NCBI GenBank assembly: GCA_913031595.1
Contig: CAJWCP010000009.1
Location: 1-51,036, forward strand
DNA: 51,036 bases
Direction: 5' to 3'
Origin: an uncultured Flavobacteriales bacterium
GTDB taxonomy: Bacteria > Bacteroidota > Bacteroidia > Flavobacteriales > BACL11
In this document: positions 17,359 to 27,456 of the stretch, piece by piece
Position numbering within the stretch: position 1 is the stretch's first letter
How the letters are laid out: each line of letters starts with the position of its first letter
The notes under the pieces: generated by a model
Databases searched by the model: none
Seen by the model: only the letters and a program-made list of their open reading frames with translations
What the model was told of the DNA's origin: nothing
Made by a program: the position numbers and the translations under genes

Positions 17359-19266
17359 TTACTTATCCTCTTTTTTGTCGTCCTCTTTCACCTCTTCAAA
17401 CTCAACATCAGTCACATCATCTTTTTCAGATGAAGAATCCTGATTTTCAGCTCCTTCTGCTGCCTGAGAAGCTTTATACATCTCTTCTGATGCTGCAGTC
17501 CAAGCAGCATTAATCTTCTCCATAGCCGCATCAATAGACTCTAAGTTTTTAGACTCATGAGCAGATTTCAACTCTTTCAAAGCTTCTTCAATAGGAGTTT
17601 TCTTATCTTCTGATAATTTATCTCCAAATTCTTTCAGCTGCTTCTCCGTTTGAAATATCATAGCATCTCCAGCATTAATCTTATCAGCAGTTTCTTTAGC
17701 TTTATTATCTGCATCTGCATTAGCTTCTGCTTCTTGTTTCATCTTACTAATCTCATCATCAGAAAGACCAGAAGATGCTTCAATTTTAATATTCTGTTCT
17801 TTACCTGTTGCTTTATCTTTAGCAGAAACATTCAATATACCATTTGCATCAATATCAAAAGTAACTTCAATCTGCGGAACTCCTCTAGGAGCTGGAGGAA
17901 TATCAGAAAGTTGAAATCTTCCTATTGATTTATTATCTGCAGACATTGGTCTTTCTCCTTGAAGCACATGTATATCAACTGCTGGCTGATTATCAGCAGC
18001 AGTTGAAAATACCTCTGATTTTTTTGTTGGAATAGTAGTATTTGACTCTATAAGTTTAGTCATAACTCCACCCATTGTCTCAATACCTAAAGAAAGAGGT
18101 GTAACATCTAATAATAATACATCTTTTACATCTCCTGTCAATACTCCTCCCTGAATAGCAGCACCAATTGCAACTACCTCATCAGGATTCACTCCTTTTG
18201 AAGGTTGTTTACCAAAATATTGCTCCACAACCTTTTGTATAGCAGGGATTCTAGTTGAACCTCCAACTAAAATAACCTCATCAATATCAGAAGATTTCAT
18301 TCCTGCATCTTTCATAGCAGCCTTACATGGCTTAATAGTATTTTGAATTAATTCATCTGCTAATTGCTCAAATTGAGCTCTAGTTAAAGTTCTAACTAAA
18401 TGCTTCGGTCCTGAAGAAGTAGCTGTTACATATGGTAAATTAATTTCTGTCTGAGTAGATGAAGAAAGTTCAACTTTTGCCTTCTCTGCAGCTTCTTTAA
18501 GTCTCTGTAAAGCCATTGGATCTTCTCTTAAATCCATCTTTTCATCTTTTTTAAACTCTTCTGCTAACCAATCAATAATCACTTGATCAAAATCGTCTCC
18601 TCCAAGATGAGTGTCTCCATTTGTAGACTTAACTTCAAATACACCGTCACCTAACTCTAAAATAGAAATATCAAAAGTACCTCCTCCTAAATCAAAAACA
18701 GCAATCGTTTTTTCACTTTCTGTTTTATCCAAACCATAAGCTAGTGCTGCTGCAGTAGGCTCATTAATAATTCTTTTAACAGTTAATCCTGCAATTTCTC
18801 CCGCCTCTTTCGTTGCCTGCCTCTGTGCATCATTAAAATATGCAGGTACAGTAACAACAGCCTCAGAAACATTAGTCCCTAAATAATCTTCTGCAGTTTT
18901 CTTCATTTTCTGTAATATCATAGCAGAAATCTCTTGAGGAGTATATTTTTTTCCATCAATATCAACCCTAGGAGTATTGTTTGTTCCCTTTACTACTTTA
19001 TAAGAAACATTCTTGATTTCTTTACTCATAGCAGAAAAGCTTTCTCCCATAAATCGCTTAATAGAAGAAATAGTTTTTTCTGGATTAGTAATTGCCTGAC
19101 GTTTAGCACTATCTCCTACTTTACGATCTCCTCCTTCTATAAATGCAACAATAGATGGAGTAGTTCTAGCTCCCTCAGCATTTGGGATAACCACTGGTTC
19201 ATTACCTTCCATTACAGAGACACATGAATTTGTTGTCCCTAAATCAATTCCAATAATTTTACTCAT
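17359..19266 (-). CDS. dnaK: molecular chaperone DnaK (Hsp70)
   Basis: 635 residues, normal length. ATP-driven chaperone working with DnaJ and GrpE in the cytoplasm. Visible: phosphate-1 loop [16 protein letters not shown] at the start; [33 protein letters not shown]; phosphate-2 [11 protein letters not shown]; the adenosine motif [12 protein letters not shown]; the linker [19 protein letters not shown]; the substrate-binding domain with [16 protein letters not shown]; and the acidic tail ending [12 protein letters not shown]. It appears monocistronic, with its own terminator. Its promoter is unclear: only a one-mismatch element (TATAATTG, 19319-19326) is visible. dnaJ and grpE are not adjacent. 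Confidence 0.98.
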   Translation of the reverse strand: MSKIIGIDLGTTNSCVSVMEGNEPVVIPNAEGARTTPSIVAFIEGGDRKVGDSAKRQAITNPEKTISSIKRFMGESFSAMSKEIKNVSYKVVKGTNNTPRVDIDGKKYTPQEISAMILQKMKKTAEDYLGTNVSEAVVTVPAYFNDAQRQATKEAGEIAGLTVKRIINEPTAAALAYGLDKTESEKTIAVFDLGGGTFDISILELGDGVFEVKSTNGDTHLGGDDFDQVIIDWLAEEFKKDEKMDLREDPMALQRLKEAAEKAKVELSSSTQTEINLPYVTATSSGPKHLVRTLTRAQFEQLADELIQNTIKPCKAAMKDAGMKSSDIDEVILVGGSTRIPAIQKVVEQYFGKQPSKGVNPDEVVAIGAAIQGGVLTGDVKDVLLLDVTPLSLGIETMGGVMTKLIESNTTIPTKKSEVFSTAADNQPAVDIHVLQGERPMSADNKSIGRFQLSDIPPAPRGVPQIEVTFDIDANGILNVSAKDKATGKEQNIKIEASSGLSDDEISKMKQEAEANADADNKAKETADKINAGDAMIFQTEKQLKEFGDKLSEDKKTPIEEALKELKSAHESKNLESIDAAMEKINAAWTAASEEMYKASQAAEGAENQDSSSEKDDVTDVEFEEVKEDDKKEDK

Positions 19267-19409
19267 TTTTTTATGTTTTAAATTTTAATATTCTTGTTTA
19301 TACAATAAGAAAATATCGCAATTATAATGCCAAAAGATTTTTGCTTTAAAAAGCTGACAGAAATACAGGTTAAATAAAAAAAAACAATCTAAAACTGACA
19401 GAAAGACAG

Positions 19410-20411
19410 TTAGTTGAAGTTTCTATCTAATTCTTCTATAAGATATGTCCTTGTCATCTCATGTAGATCTATACCTAAAAGCTGTGTTGTCGATCTAGAT
19501 GAAAAAAGACCAACTCCATCAAAACCTTCCCCGTCAATAATATTAGTATATGGAGGCCTTTGTTGAACAAGTGAAGTAGAAGGACTATTAAGAGCTATAT
19601 AATTTGCTAACTCAATACTTCCAACAGTCAGAAAAAGATCAAGTGAAATAAATTCTCTAACAGCATTATTATCATCTATATTATTACGCAAAAAACTAAA
19701 AAACTCAGCCCCTTCTAGATTAATTGAATTATCAGAAACCAAAGGTTGTTGCCAAATTAAACTTAATGTGTCTACATTATTCTCTAAATAATTAAACCTA
19801 ACATCTAATTGATATATCCGACCAGGCGTATATTTATTCCAATCTATTTTTTTAACCTGAAATTTTAAACTATCTGCATAATTAGGATTATAAAAATTAA
19901 ATTTAAAAGGATTATCAATAGTAATCTCAGAAGGTAAGTTGGTGAAAGTAGAAACTGGAACAAGTGAAGTAACTGAAGTTGCTGTATGACCTGATCTTTT
20001 ATTTCGAATTAACAAAGAATATAGTTTGTCACTAACAAAAAAAGAAGAATGTGACTCTAACGAAGCATAAACAAAATGATTATCTGATGCAAACAAACCA
20101 TCTTCTTTCATTATAGTCAAAGTATCTAATTCTATAGAATCAATAATGTCAGTGTTTGGTAACAACTTATATATTTTTACTTCTAATATTGAATCAGGAA
20201 AATTAATTGAATCTGAAATACTTCCCATTTGAAACGCATCCCCTGCTCCTAAATAAGCTTTATTAACTCTAATATATTGCCTAGACTGACTCTGATCTAA
20301 AAGCCCATAAACAACCATTATCTCTTGCCATTGAGCATTAACGTCAAAGTCTGTTTCACAAGATGAAAAAATCAAGGAAAAAGAGATAAGCATTAAATAT
20401 ATTTTATTCAT
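19410..20411 (-). CDS. DUF4249-like outer-membrane lipoprotein
   Basis: 333 residues with a lipoprotein signal (MLISFSLIFSSC, Cys at about 19), followed by the pattern of the DUF4249 group: an acidic first strand, then IMVVYGLLDQSQSRQYIRVNKAYLG, and a beta-rich body. In Bacteroidota these lipoproteins are often found with TonB receptors; none is next to this one. The promoter element TAACTTTG ends five bases before the ATG. The family call is by overall look and is tentative; the lipoprotein call is firm. Confidence 0.75.
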   Translation of the reverse strand: MNKIYLMLISFSLIFSSCETDFDVNAQWQEIMVVYGLLDQSQSRQYIRVNKAYLGAGDAFQMGSISDSINFPDSILEVKIYKLLPNTDIIDSIELDTLTIMKEDGLFASDNHFVYASLESHSSFFVSDKLYSLLIRNKRSGHTATSVTSLVPVSTFTNLPSEITIDNPFKFNFYNPNYADSLKFQVKKIDWNKYTPGRIYQLDVRFNYLENNVDTLSLIWQQPLVSDNSINLEGAEFFSFLRNNIDDNNAVREFISLDLFLTVGSIELANYIALNSPSTSLVQQRPPYTNIIDGEGFDGVGLFSSRSTTQLLGIDLHEMTRTYLIEELDRNFN

Positions 20412-20416
20412 GTTTG

Positions 20417-20424
20417 CAAAGTTA
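20417..20424 (-). promoter_or_regulatory. -7 element TAACTTTG, 5 nt from the start
   Basis: Perfect TAnnTTTG match on the minus strand; only five bases separate it from the ATG at 20411. Predicts a leaderless mRNA. Confidence 0.65.
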
Positions 20425-20456
20425 TCTTTTTATATCATATCATAACGCAATATTTG

Positions 20457-20464
20457 TAAATTTG
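20457..20464 (+). promoter_or_regulatory. -7 element TAAATTTG
   Basis: Perfect match 27 nt before the ATG at 20492. It would drive the coiled-coil SPOR gene, panB and the RluA-type gene. It lies back to back with the element at 20417-20424. Confidence 0.65.
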
Positions 20465-20491
20465 CACATATCAGAAAAAAAACAAAACAAA

Positions 20492-22624
20492 ATGAAAAGA
20501 ATTATCTCAACTATATTATTAGCTATAATATTTATTCATACATCTTCTGCTCAGACAATATCAACAGAAGGCTATACAAACAAAAAAATAAAAGAAGAAT
20601 TTAATTATGAGTCAAGTAATATATTCAAAACAATAACTACTATAGATAATTATTTTATTATTGACAATGGAGACTATTTACTAAGTAGAAATAATAAAGA
20701 TAATGAATATGCTATTATAGCAGAAAACTCCTCTGTAACTGATTTCATATTAAAAACCAACATAAGAATTGGCCCTTCATCTAACAAAAAAGCAAGTGTA
20801 GGAATCATTTTAAAAGCACAACAAGATGGAAAAGGAGCGATTATAGTTGAAGTTAATAAAAAAGGACATTACAGAATTAAACAATTAAATTTAAATAAAT
20901 ACAACATAATAAGTGGAAATAGACTAAATAATGGATGGATTAAAAATCAAAACATAAATAAACTAGAAAAAGAAAATACTATTGAAATAAGAAGTGAAAA
21001 AAATATATATGAACTCTATATTAACGATAATTATATAACCACATTTTTTATCACAGATTACACAAGTGGATCTTGTGGACTGATCATTAATTCAGGAACA
21101 AAAGCAAGAATATCATATTACTATGTTAATACAAAAGAAAAAAGTATCAATACAAATGCATTTAACACAAATAATATAAATAAAGATGACAATAAATTAA
21201 TTGAAGAAATAAATAAAGAAATAAATATTCTTAAAGAAAATAACTCTAAACTTAATCAAATAAATGCTGAACTATTAAATATAAGAAATACAGAAAAAGA
21301 AAATAAGACTGAACAACTAGCATTAAAAGAAGATATTAAAAATAAAGAAAATGAAATAGTAATATTAAATACAAATATCACTAAACTTACTACTCAACTT
21401 GATAATAGTTTAAAAATAACTGAAAACTTTAAATCCGAAAATATTCAATTAGAAAATAAAATACAAACAACGAATCTTGAAGCAGAAACAAAACTTAAAG
21501 AGAAAGAAAAGACAATCATTGATAAAAATAATGAACTAGAATTACTAAAATCAAACATGCAAGACATTAATATTAAACTAGATGAAGTAAATCTTAAATT
21601 AGAAGTAAATAAAAAAGCTTTAGCTGAAACCGAAAAAAGTAAAAAAGAGATAATCAAAGAAAATGGAATAATACTCAAGAAATCTGAAACTGAGATTGAA
21701 ATATTAAATAAAGAAAAAATCAACCTAGAAAATATCAACTCAAAAGCTAATACAAAAATTAAGAAGCTAAATAAAGATATTGAAATATTGAATAAAGAAA
21801 AAATCAACCTAGAAAACATCAACTTAAAAGCTAATACAAAAATTAAGAAGTTAAATAAAGACATTGAATTAATCCAGCAACAAATAATAAGTGAAAAGAA
21901 TTTAAATAGTAAAATCAAAAAAGAATTAAAAAACACTATTAACACACACTCTAAAGAGAAAAATAAACTCAATAAAAACATTCAAGAACTTAAATCTAGT
22001 ATAGATGCATTGCAAAAAGAAAAGGAAGGACTAGTAAATAAATTGTCATCTGAAAAAATTAAATACAACGCAGTAAATAAAGAAAAGAAGAAAGCTAACG
22101 CAAAAGCAAAAGAATTATCAAATAAATTATCTCAAAGTAATAATGCTCTTGCTAACGCAAAAAATAAAAATAAAAAACAAACATCTTTAATTAATGAACT
22201 AGAAAATAATAATAATAATTTAAATGCTGTTATAGAAAATCAGAGCACTGAATTAAATGAATTAAAAAAAGAAGTAAAAGATCTTGAATCAAAAAACAAA
22301 AATCTAAAAGAATTATTTATTCTAAGAGACTTTGAAGTAAATGGAGTTAAACCATCTCAACTAATAAAAAAAATAAATTACCCAGATTCTAAAAAATTAA
22401 AAGATAATAAGACTTATTCAGTACAAATAGGTGTTTATATGAGTGTACAACCAAATACAACACTGAAAGGACTAAAAGATGTTTGGTATGAAACTACAGA
22501 AAAAGGAGCATATGTATACTTTTCTGGACGCTTTACATCACCATTAGAAGCAACAGAACATAAAATAAAATTAGTACAACTAGGATATGTAAATGCCTTT
22601 ATTGTAACTCTACCTAATAAATAA
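20492..22624 (+). CDS. exported long coiled-coil protein with C-terminal SPOR domain
   Basis: 710 residues from the ATG at 20492, chosen because a signal peptide ([21 protein letters not shown]) begins there; upstream in-frame sequence does not look coding. Residues about 25-215 form a beta domain resembling LamG/DUF1080-type sandwiches ([55 protein letters not shown]). Residues about 225-620 are Lys/Glu/Asn-rich heptads, a long coiled coil containing an 84-bp tandem duplication. The last 75 residues ([10 protein letters not shown]... [33 protein letters not shown]) look like a SPOR domain, which in other proteins binds denuded septal peptidoglycan. A periplasmic envelope spacer or division-linked role is inference. 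panB begins 5 nt downstream. Confidence 0.8.
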   Translation: MKRIISTILLAIIFIHTSSAQTISTEGYTNKKIKEEFNYESSNIFKTITTIDNYFIIDNGDYLLSRNNKDNEYAIIAENSSVTDFILKTNIRIGPSSNKKASVGIILKAQQDGKGAIIVEVNKKGHYRIKQLNLNKYNIISGNRLNNGWIKNQNINKLEKENTIEIRSEKNIYELYINDNYITTFFITDYTSGSCGLIINSGTKARISYYYVNTKEKSINTNAFNTNNINKDDNKLIEEINKEINILKENNSKLNQINAELLNIRNTEKENKTEQLALKEDIKNKENEIVILNTNITKLTTQLDNSLKITENFKSENIQLENKIQTTNLEAETKLKEKEKTIIDKNNELELLKSNMQDINIKLDEVNLKLEVNKKALAETEKSKKEIIKENGIILKKSETEIEILNKEKINLENINSKANTKIKKLNKDIEILNKEKINLENINLKANTKIKKLNKDIELIQQQIISEKNLNSKIKKELKNTINTHSKEKNKLNKNIQELKSSIDALQKEKEGLVNKLSSEKIKYNAVNKEKKKANAKAKELSNKLSQSNNALANAKNKNKKQTSLINELENNNNNLNAVIENQSTELNELKKEVKDLESKNKNLKELFILRDFEVNGVKPSQLIKKINYPDSKKLKDNKTYSVQIGVYMSVQPNTTLKGLKDVWYETTEKGAYVYFSGRFTSPLEATEHKIKLVQLGYVNAFIVTLPNK
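21698..21865 (+). repeat. 84-bp tandem duplication in the coiled-coil gene
   Basis: Bases 21698-21781 and 21782-21865 differ at only a handful of positions, mostly silent; each copy encodes 28 residues ([14 protein letters not shown]... ending KKLNKDI). 28 residues is four heptads, so the register of the coiled coil is kept. Confidence 0.92.
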
Positions 22625-22629
22625 AAACA

Positions 22630-23442
22630 GTGAAAGAAAAAGACTACAAAAAAATAACCACCCATAGTCTTGCTGAAATGAAAAAAAACAGCATAAAGAT
22701 ATCTATGTTAACCGCATATGACTATACCCTTGCTAAAATTATTGACAGAGCAGGTGTTGACATAATCTTAGTTGGAGACTCTGCATCCAATGTAATAGCA
22801 GGTCATGAAACAACCTTGCCTATCACATTAGACCAAATGATTTATCATGCATCATCAGTTATAAGAGCAAGTAAAAGAGCTTTAGTAGTAGTAGATCTAC
22901 CATTTGGAACATATCAAGGAAACTCTAAGAAAGCACTAAACTCTGCTATTAAAATAATGAAAGAAAGTGGAGCACATTCAGTGAAACTAGAGGGAGGAGA
23001 AGAAATAGTTGATTCCGTAAAGAGGATTCTAAAAGCCGGTATTCCTGTCATGGGTCACCTCGGACTAACACCTCAATCTATTTATAAATTTGGAACTTAT
23101 ACTGTACGCGCTAAAGAAGAAGCAGAAGCAAAAAAACTATTATCTGATGCAAAATTATTAGAAGAAAGTGGATGTTTTGCTATAGTGTTAGAAAAAGTAC
23201 CTGCAATATTAGCAGAAAAAGTGTCAAAATCAATTAATATTCCAGTAATAGGAATTGGAGCTGGAAACAATGTGGACGGACAAGTATTAGTATCACATGA
23301 TATGCTTGGAATGACTCATGAATTTAACCCTAGATTTATTAGAAGATATCTAAATCTATTTGATGATATATCAATAGCTGTAAAAAATTATATAGCAGAT
23401 GTTAAAACACAAGACTTCCCAAATAAACAAGAACAATACTAA
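22630..23442 (+). CDS. panB: 3-methyl-2-oxobutanoate hydroxymethyltransferase
   Basis: 270 residues. It makes ketopantoate from 2-oxoisovalerate and methylenetetrahydrofolate, the first committed step to pantothenate and CoA. Signatures: [20 protein letters not shown], the metal-binding [46 protein letters not shown] and [21 protein letters not shown]. The start is GTG at 22630, 5 nt after the upstream stop; the resulting [19 protein letters not shown] aligns with the family start. panC and panD are not adjacent. The RluA-type gene overlaps its stop by one base (TAATG). Confidence 0.96.
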   Translation: MKEKDYKKITTHSLAEMKKNSIKISMLTAYDYTLAKIIDRAGVDIILVGDSASNVIAGHETTLPITLDQMIYHASSVIRASKRALVVVDLPFGTYQGNSKKALNSAIKIMKESGAHSVKLEGGEEIVDSVKRILKAGIPVMGHLGLTPQSIYKFGTYTVRAKEEAEAKKLLSDAKLLEESGCFAIVLEKVPAILAEKVSKSINIPVIGIGAGNNVDGQVLVSHDMLGMTHEFNPRFIRRYLNLFDDISIAVKNYIADVKTQDFPNKQEQY

Positions 23443-24101
23443 TGATAGATGTCTTATATGAAGATAACCATCTTATTGCCATAAATAAAAAACCAGGAGA
23501 CATAGTACAAGCAGATAAAACAGGAGACAAACCTTTATCAGAATATATTAAGGAGTATATTAAAAAAAAATATCAAAAACCTGGCAATGTGTTTTTAGGC
23601 ACAATTCATAGATTAGATCGGCCTACTTCTGGCATTATACTTTATGCCCGTACAAGTAAAGCCCTAAAAAGAATGAATGAACAATTTCGCAACCAATTGA
23701 TAGAGAAAACATATTGGGCAATAGTAGATAAGTATCCTCCTCATAGTAAAGGAACGTTGGAGAACTATTTAATGAAAAATCAAAAAAAAAATAAATCTGT
23801 TATTACAGATAAAAAAGGCAAATATGCTATGTTAGATTATAAAGTAATCAAACAATTACAAAATTTCGTTCATCTAGAAATCAAACCAAAAACAGGTCGG
23901 CATCATCAGATAAGAGTACAATTAGCAAATATTGGATGTATTATTAAGGGAGATATAAAATATGGCGCAAAAAGAAGTAATAAAGACAAAGGAATATCGC
24001 TAGTAGCAAAAGAGATTAAATTTACTCACCCCACAACAAAAAGAGAAATTACAATAACAGCACCCATACCAAATAACAATATATGGAAAGCATGCAAATA
24101 A
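23442..24101 (+). CDS. RluA-family RNA pseudouridine synthase (short form)
   Basis: 219 residues without an S4 domain. Catalytic motif HRLDRPTSGIILYART (Asp about residue 61), then the KTYWAIV and KTGRHHQIRVQLA motifs of the family. It isomerises a uridine in rRNA or tRNA; the exact site cannot be told. The ATG overlaps the panB stop. Its stop lies 5 bp from that of the convergent priA, with no terminator visible between them. Confidence 0.92.
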   Translation: MIDVLYEDNHLIAINKKPGDIVQADKTGDKPLSEYIKEYIKKKYQKPGNVFLGTIHRLDRPTSGIILYARTSKALKRMNEQFRNQLIEKTYWAIVDKYPPHSKGTLENYLMKNQKKNKSVITDKKGKYAMLDYKVIKQLQNFVHLEIKPKTGRHHQIRVQLANIGCIIKGDIKYGAKRSNKDKGISLVAKEIKFTHPTTKREITITAPIPNNNIWKACK

Positions 24102-24106
24102 ACAAA

Positions 24107-26548
24107 CTATAAAGGGTCAACATCAACAATAAACCTTATTGAACGAAAATCTTTTTTACTACGTAAATTACTAATAATAAGATCTAAAATATTTTTTGCC
24201 TTAGTAAAAGAAGCTTTCTTTTCAATCTTTAATAATATATCTTTCTGATAATAATTCCTCACTTTAGAAATAAAAGGATATTCAGGCCCAAGCACTCTAT
24301 CTCCAAAACTATTACGCATAGAGAAAGCTAATGCATCCGCTGAGAGATCTACCTTCTTTTTTCTTAAATGTTTTAATGTAATACGAATAAGCCTACTATA
24401 AGGAGGGTAATTAAATTGCTCTCTTTCTTTAATTTCTTTTTTTATAAAATCAGTATAAGAATTTGATCTTAATAAGGTAAAGATGTCATTATCTTCATCA
24501 TATGTCTGAATTAAAACCTTACCTTCACTTGATTTTCTTCCTGCCCTTCCTGCTACCTGTATCATCATCTGAAATGCTCTCTCATAAGATCTAAAATCTG
24601 GAAAATAAAGCATACTATCTACATTTAATACTCCAACTAACATTACATTATCAAAATTAAGACCCTTAGTTACCATTTGAGTCCCAACCAAGACATGAAT
24701 ACTTCCCTTTTGAAATTCACTAATTATCTTTTTGTATGAGTTCTTTGCTCTTGTAGTATCATAATCCATACGTTTGATAATATGAGTAGGAAAGATATCT
24801 TTTAAGTTTTCTTCTATCTGTTCAGTCCCAAAACCTTTATCATCGAATTCTAAACTATTACACTTTGAGCAACTTGTAGGAACTACATCTGAATAACCAC
24901 AATAATGACATTTTAAAATATTACTCCATTTATGATAAGTAAGACTAACATCACAATATGTACAATGAGGAGTAAAAAAACATTCTGAACAATTAAGTAG
25001 AGGAGAATAACCTCTCCTATTATGAAATAATATCACCTGTTTATCCTCCTCTAATGCTTCTCTTATACTATCTATCATTACTGGAGAAAATTGATACTTC
25101 ATCTGCTTCTTTAAGTATGCTTTCCTAATATCAATAGTTTCAATTACGGGTAGATTAATTTTATTAAACCTACTCTTCATTTCTACTAATCCATATTTAT
25201 TAATAATAGTATTATGATAACTCTCTACACATGGAGTTGCTGATCCTAATAAAATATCTGCACCATGAAGCTTAGAAAGAAAAATGGCAGAATCCCTAGC
25301 ATGATATCTAGGAGAAGGTCGACTTTGTTTAAATGAAGTATCATGTTCTTCATCAACAATAATAAGACCTAAATTAAGAAATGGTAAAAATAAAGATGAT
25401 CTAGTACCTAAAATAATTGAATAATTAGAAACACCCGCTTTCCCTTGTACAGCATACCACACTTCTGCTCTTTCTGAATTACTAAGATGTGAATGACACA
25501 CTAATACTTTTTCTCCAAAATGATCTTGCAAACGCTGTATGATTTGTACTGTAAGGGCTATTTCTGGCAATAAATACAGTACTTGCATCCCTTGATCTAA
25601 TTTTTCTTGAATAAGTTTTATGTAAATCTCCGTTTTTCCTGAAGCAGTCACACCATGCAAAAGACATACTTTATTTTTTGTAAAAACTTGACGAATTTCT
25701 TTTAAGGCCTGAAGTTGAAAATCAGACAATTTTATATTTACATTCTTATCTTCCCTAGCTAATATTAATCTACTTACTGGCTTCTCCTCTATTACAAATA
25801 CCTTTTTCACAATTAAACTATTTAAAATTGACCTAGAAAAACCTATATACTTCAACACTTCTGAAATAGTTAATTTAGGTTCCCTTTCCTGGTTATTAAG
25901 TTTAATGAAGGTATTAATAAATATACGCTGCTTATTTGTTAATCTGATTTTAGATAAATCATCTTCATTTATAATTAATTTCAAAAACTTAATCTTCTTC
26001 TTTTTATACTTATCATGAAGATCTTCTTTAATAATAACTATTTGCTTTCTAATTAATTCATTAATAAAAGGAAAAATATTTTTACTCTTTAATAATTTTG
26101 AAATCTTACTTAATGTCAATTCTTCTTCTACAATTAATAAATCTAGTAATCTCTGTTGATTTTCATCGAGAAAATCTACATCACCATCAAAATAAGGAGA
26201 AATAACAATTCTTGACTCTGACTCTAATTTTAAGGAAGAAGGTAAAGCTGCATTCATCACATCACCTATATTACACATATAATAACCTGACATCCAATCC
26301 CAAAATTCCAATTGTCTTAAATTAACTATTGGAGGTTCCTCTAACACCTCCAAAATAGGCTTCGCCTCATAATTCTCAGGTTTTTCATGATGTATTCTTT
26401 TTACAATACCTGTGTATAGTTTACGTGAACCAAACTGCACAACAACCCTCTGACCTTCAAGAATATTTAGAAAATTAGTTGCATAACAAAAAGTACCCTT
26501 AACCGGTAAGGGAAGGATAATGTCTACATAAAAATCTTTCACTTTCAT
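24107..26548 (-). CDS. priA: primosomal replication helicase PriA (protein N')
   Basis: 813 residues. PriA is the 3'-5' helicase that reloads the replisome at stalled forks. Visible: N-terminal 3'BD-like domain (VDIILPLPVKGTFCYA...), a winged-helix region, Walker A in LLHGVTASGKTEIY (about 296-309), LGTRSSLFLPF, Walker B VDEEHD, a zinc domain with cysteine pairs (CSECFFTPHCTYCDVS and KCHYCGYSDVVPTSCSKC), and motifs V/VI with GTQMVTKGLNFDNV and QVAGRAGR. A one-mismatch promoter element (CATATTTG, 26554-26561) lies five bases before the ATG. Confidence 0.97.
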   Translation of the reverse strand: MKVKDFYVDIILPLPVKGTFCYATNFLNILEGQRVVVQFGSRKLYTGIVKRIHHEKPENYEAKPILEVLEEPPIVNLRQLEFWDWMSGYYMCNIGDVMNAALPSSLKLESESRIVISPYFDGDVDFLDENQQRLLDLLIVEEELTLSKISKLLKSKNIFPFINELIRKQIVIIKEDLHDKYKKKKIKFLKLIINEDDLSKIRLTNKQRIFINTFIKLNNQEREPKLTISEVLKYIGFSRSILNSLIVKKVFVIEEKPVSRLILAREDKNVNIKLSDFQLQALKEIRQVFTKNKVCLLHGVTASGKTEIYIKLIQEKLDQGMQVLYLLPEIALTVQIIQRLQDHFGEKVLVCHSHLSNSERAEVWYAVQGKAGVSNYSIILGTRSSLFLPFLNLGLIIVDEEHDTSFKQSRPSPRYHARDSAIFLSKLHGADILLGSATPCVESYHNTIINKYGLVEMKSRFNKINLPVIETIDIRKAYLKKQMKYQFSPVMIDSIREALEEDKQVILFHNRRGYSPLLNCSECFFTPHCTYCDVSLTYHKWSNILKCHYCGYSDVVPTSCSKCNSLEFDDKGFGTEQIEENLKDIFPTHIIKRMDYDTTRAKNSYKKIISEFQKGSIHVLVGTQMVTKGLNFDNVMLVGVLNVDSMLYFPDFRSYERAFQMMIQVAGRAGRKSSEGKVLIQTYDEDNDIFTLLRSNSYTDFIKKEIKEREQFNYPPYSRLIRITLKHLRKKKVDLSADALAFSMRNSFGDRVLGPEYPFISKVRNYYQKDILLKIEKKASFTKAKNILDLIISNLRSKKDFRSIRFIVDVDPL

Positions 26549-26553
26549 TAAAA

Positions 26554-26561
26554 CAAATATG
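26554..26561 (-). promoter_or_regulatory. near-match -7 element CATATTTG before priA
   Basis: One mismatch to TAnnTTTG on the minus strand, with five bases to the ATG at 26548; the same spacing as the perfect elements before trmD, aroC and the TonB receptor. Confidence 0.4.
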
Positions 26562-26670
26562 ATTATTTTGACCGAATACTTTTTTATTTAATACCGTTAA
26601 TTATAAACAAATTATAATCTAATCAATATTTAGAGTACGAAGACAATTAAAGATTATAAAAAAGAATTCC

Positions 26671-26678
26671 TAAATTTG
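26671..26678 (+). promoter_or_regulatory. -7 element TAAATTTG
   Basis: Perfect TAnnTTTG match 16 nt before the ATG at 26695; the only clear promoter in front of the five-gene MbnP-MqnE operon. Confidence 0.65.
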
Positions 26679-26694
26679 ACATCAAATAAAAAAA

Positions 26695-27456
26695 ATGAAA
26701 AGAAAATATCTAATCATATTACTTGTAATCATTCTTATATCATGTAAAAAAGAAAAAGGATGTACAGACCCTACCGCTATTAATTACAACTCTCAGGCAG
26801 AAGAAAATAATGGCTCATGTAAATATAACCTGGAAATAAATTTTACACATACAGTAAACAACTCTCCACTAGAGTTAAACCAAATGATATATACTAATGC
26901 AGCGGGAGAAGATTACAGTGTGCAAACATTAAAATATTTAATCTCAAACATAACCCTTAAAGGACCTAGCATTAATGATTCGATAATATACAATGTTCAT
27001 TTTGTGAATATAATAGATAGCTCAACCTTTATAATAAATATCCCTAACCTTCCTAATAAGACATATACTGGGATTTCTTTTACTATGGGATTAGATAGCT
27101 TAAATAATCAAACAGAATTATTTATAAATGAAAGTTTCTTTCCCTCATTTGCATGGCCTGACTTCTTAGGGGGAGGATATCATTACATGCAATTAGAAGG
27201 AGATTTTATTACTCCTTTCCAAGGTTATGCAACACATACTGGCCCAACAAATGGAAATAATTATTCTTTTTTAGTAGAGACTAATTTTGAAGAAAATATA
27301 TTAGAAAATAATAGAATTATTATAAATATGGAGATTAATAATTGGTACGCCCCTAACATAATTAACTTTACCATAAATGGTATTATGGATGATGAATTAA
27401 CTCAAAACCAATTAAGAAATAATGGTAATAATGTTTTCTCTATTTCTCTAGAATGA
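26695..27456 (+). CDS. MbnP-like copper-protein-family lipoprotein
   Basis: 253 residues. Lipoprotein signal with Cys17 (VIILISC), then one GCTDP...NGSC module at about 22-42, like the units of the giant protein at the window start, and an MbnP-type domain: YNLEINFTHTVNNSPLELNQ, YSVQTLKYLISNITL, and SFAWPDFLGGGYHYMQLEGDF with Trp154 in the region expected for the modified tryptophan. Known for the family: MbnP is a periplasmic copper-binding partner of the di-haem enzyme MbnH, which oxidises a tryptophan in it to kynurenine. The next gene encodes an MbnH-like enzyme, overlapping by 4 nt, which supports the call. No methanobactin biosynthesis gene is present. Confidence 0.85.
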   Translation: MKRKYLIILLVIILISCKKEKGCTDPTAINYNSQAEENNGSCKYNLEINFTHTVNNSPLELNQMIYTNAAGEDYSVQTLKYLISNITLKGPSINDSIIYNVHFVNIIDSSTFIINIPNLPNKTYTGISFTMGLDSLNNQTELFINESFFPSFAWPDFLGGGYHYMQLEGDFITPFQGYATHTGPTNGNNYSFLVETNFEENILENNRIIINMEINNWYAPNIINFTINGIMDDELTQNQLRNNGNNVFSISLE

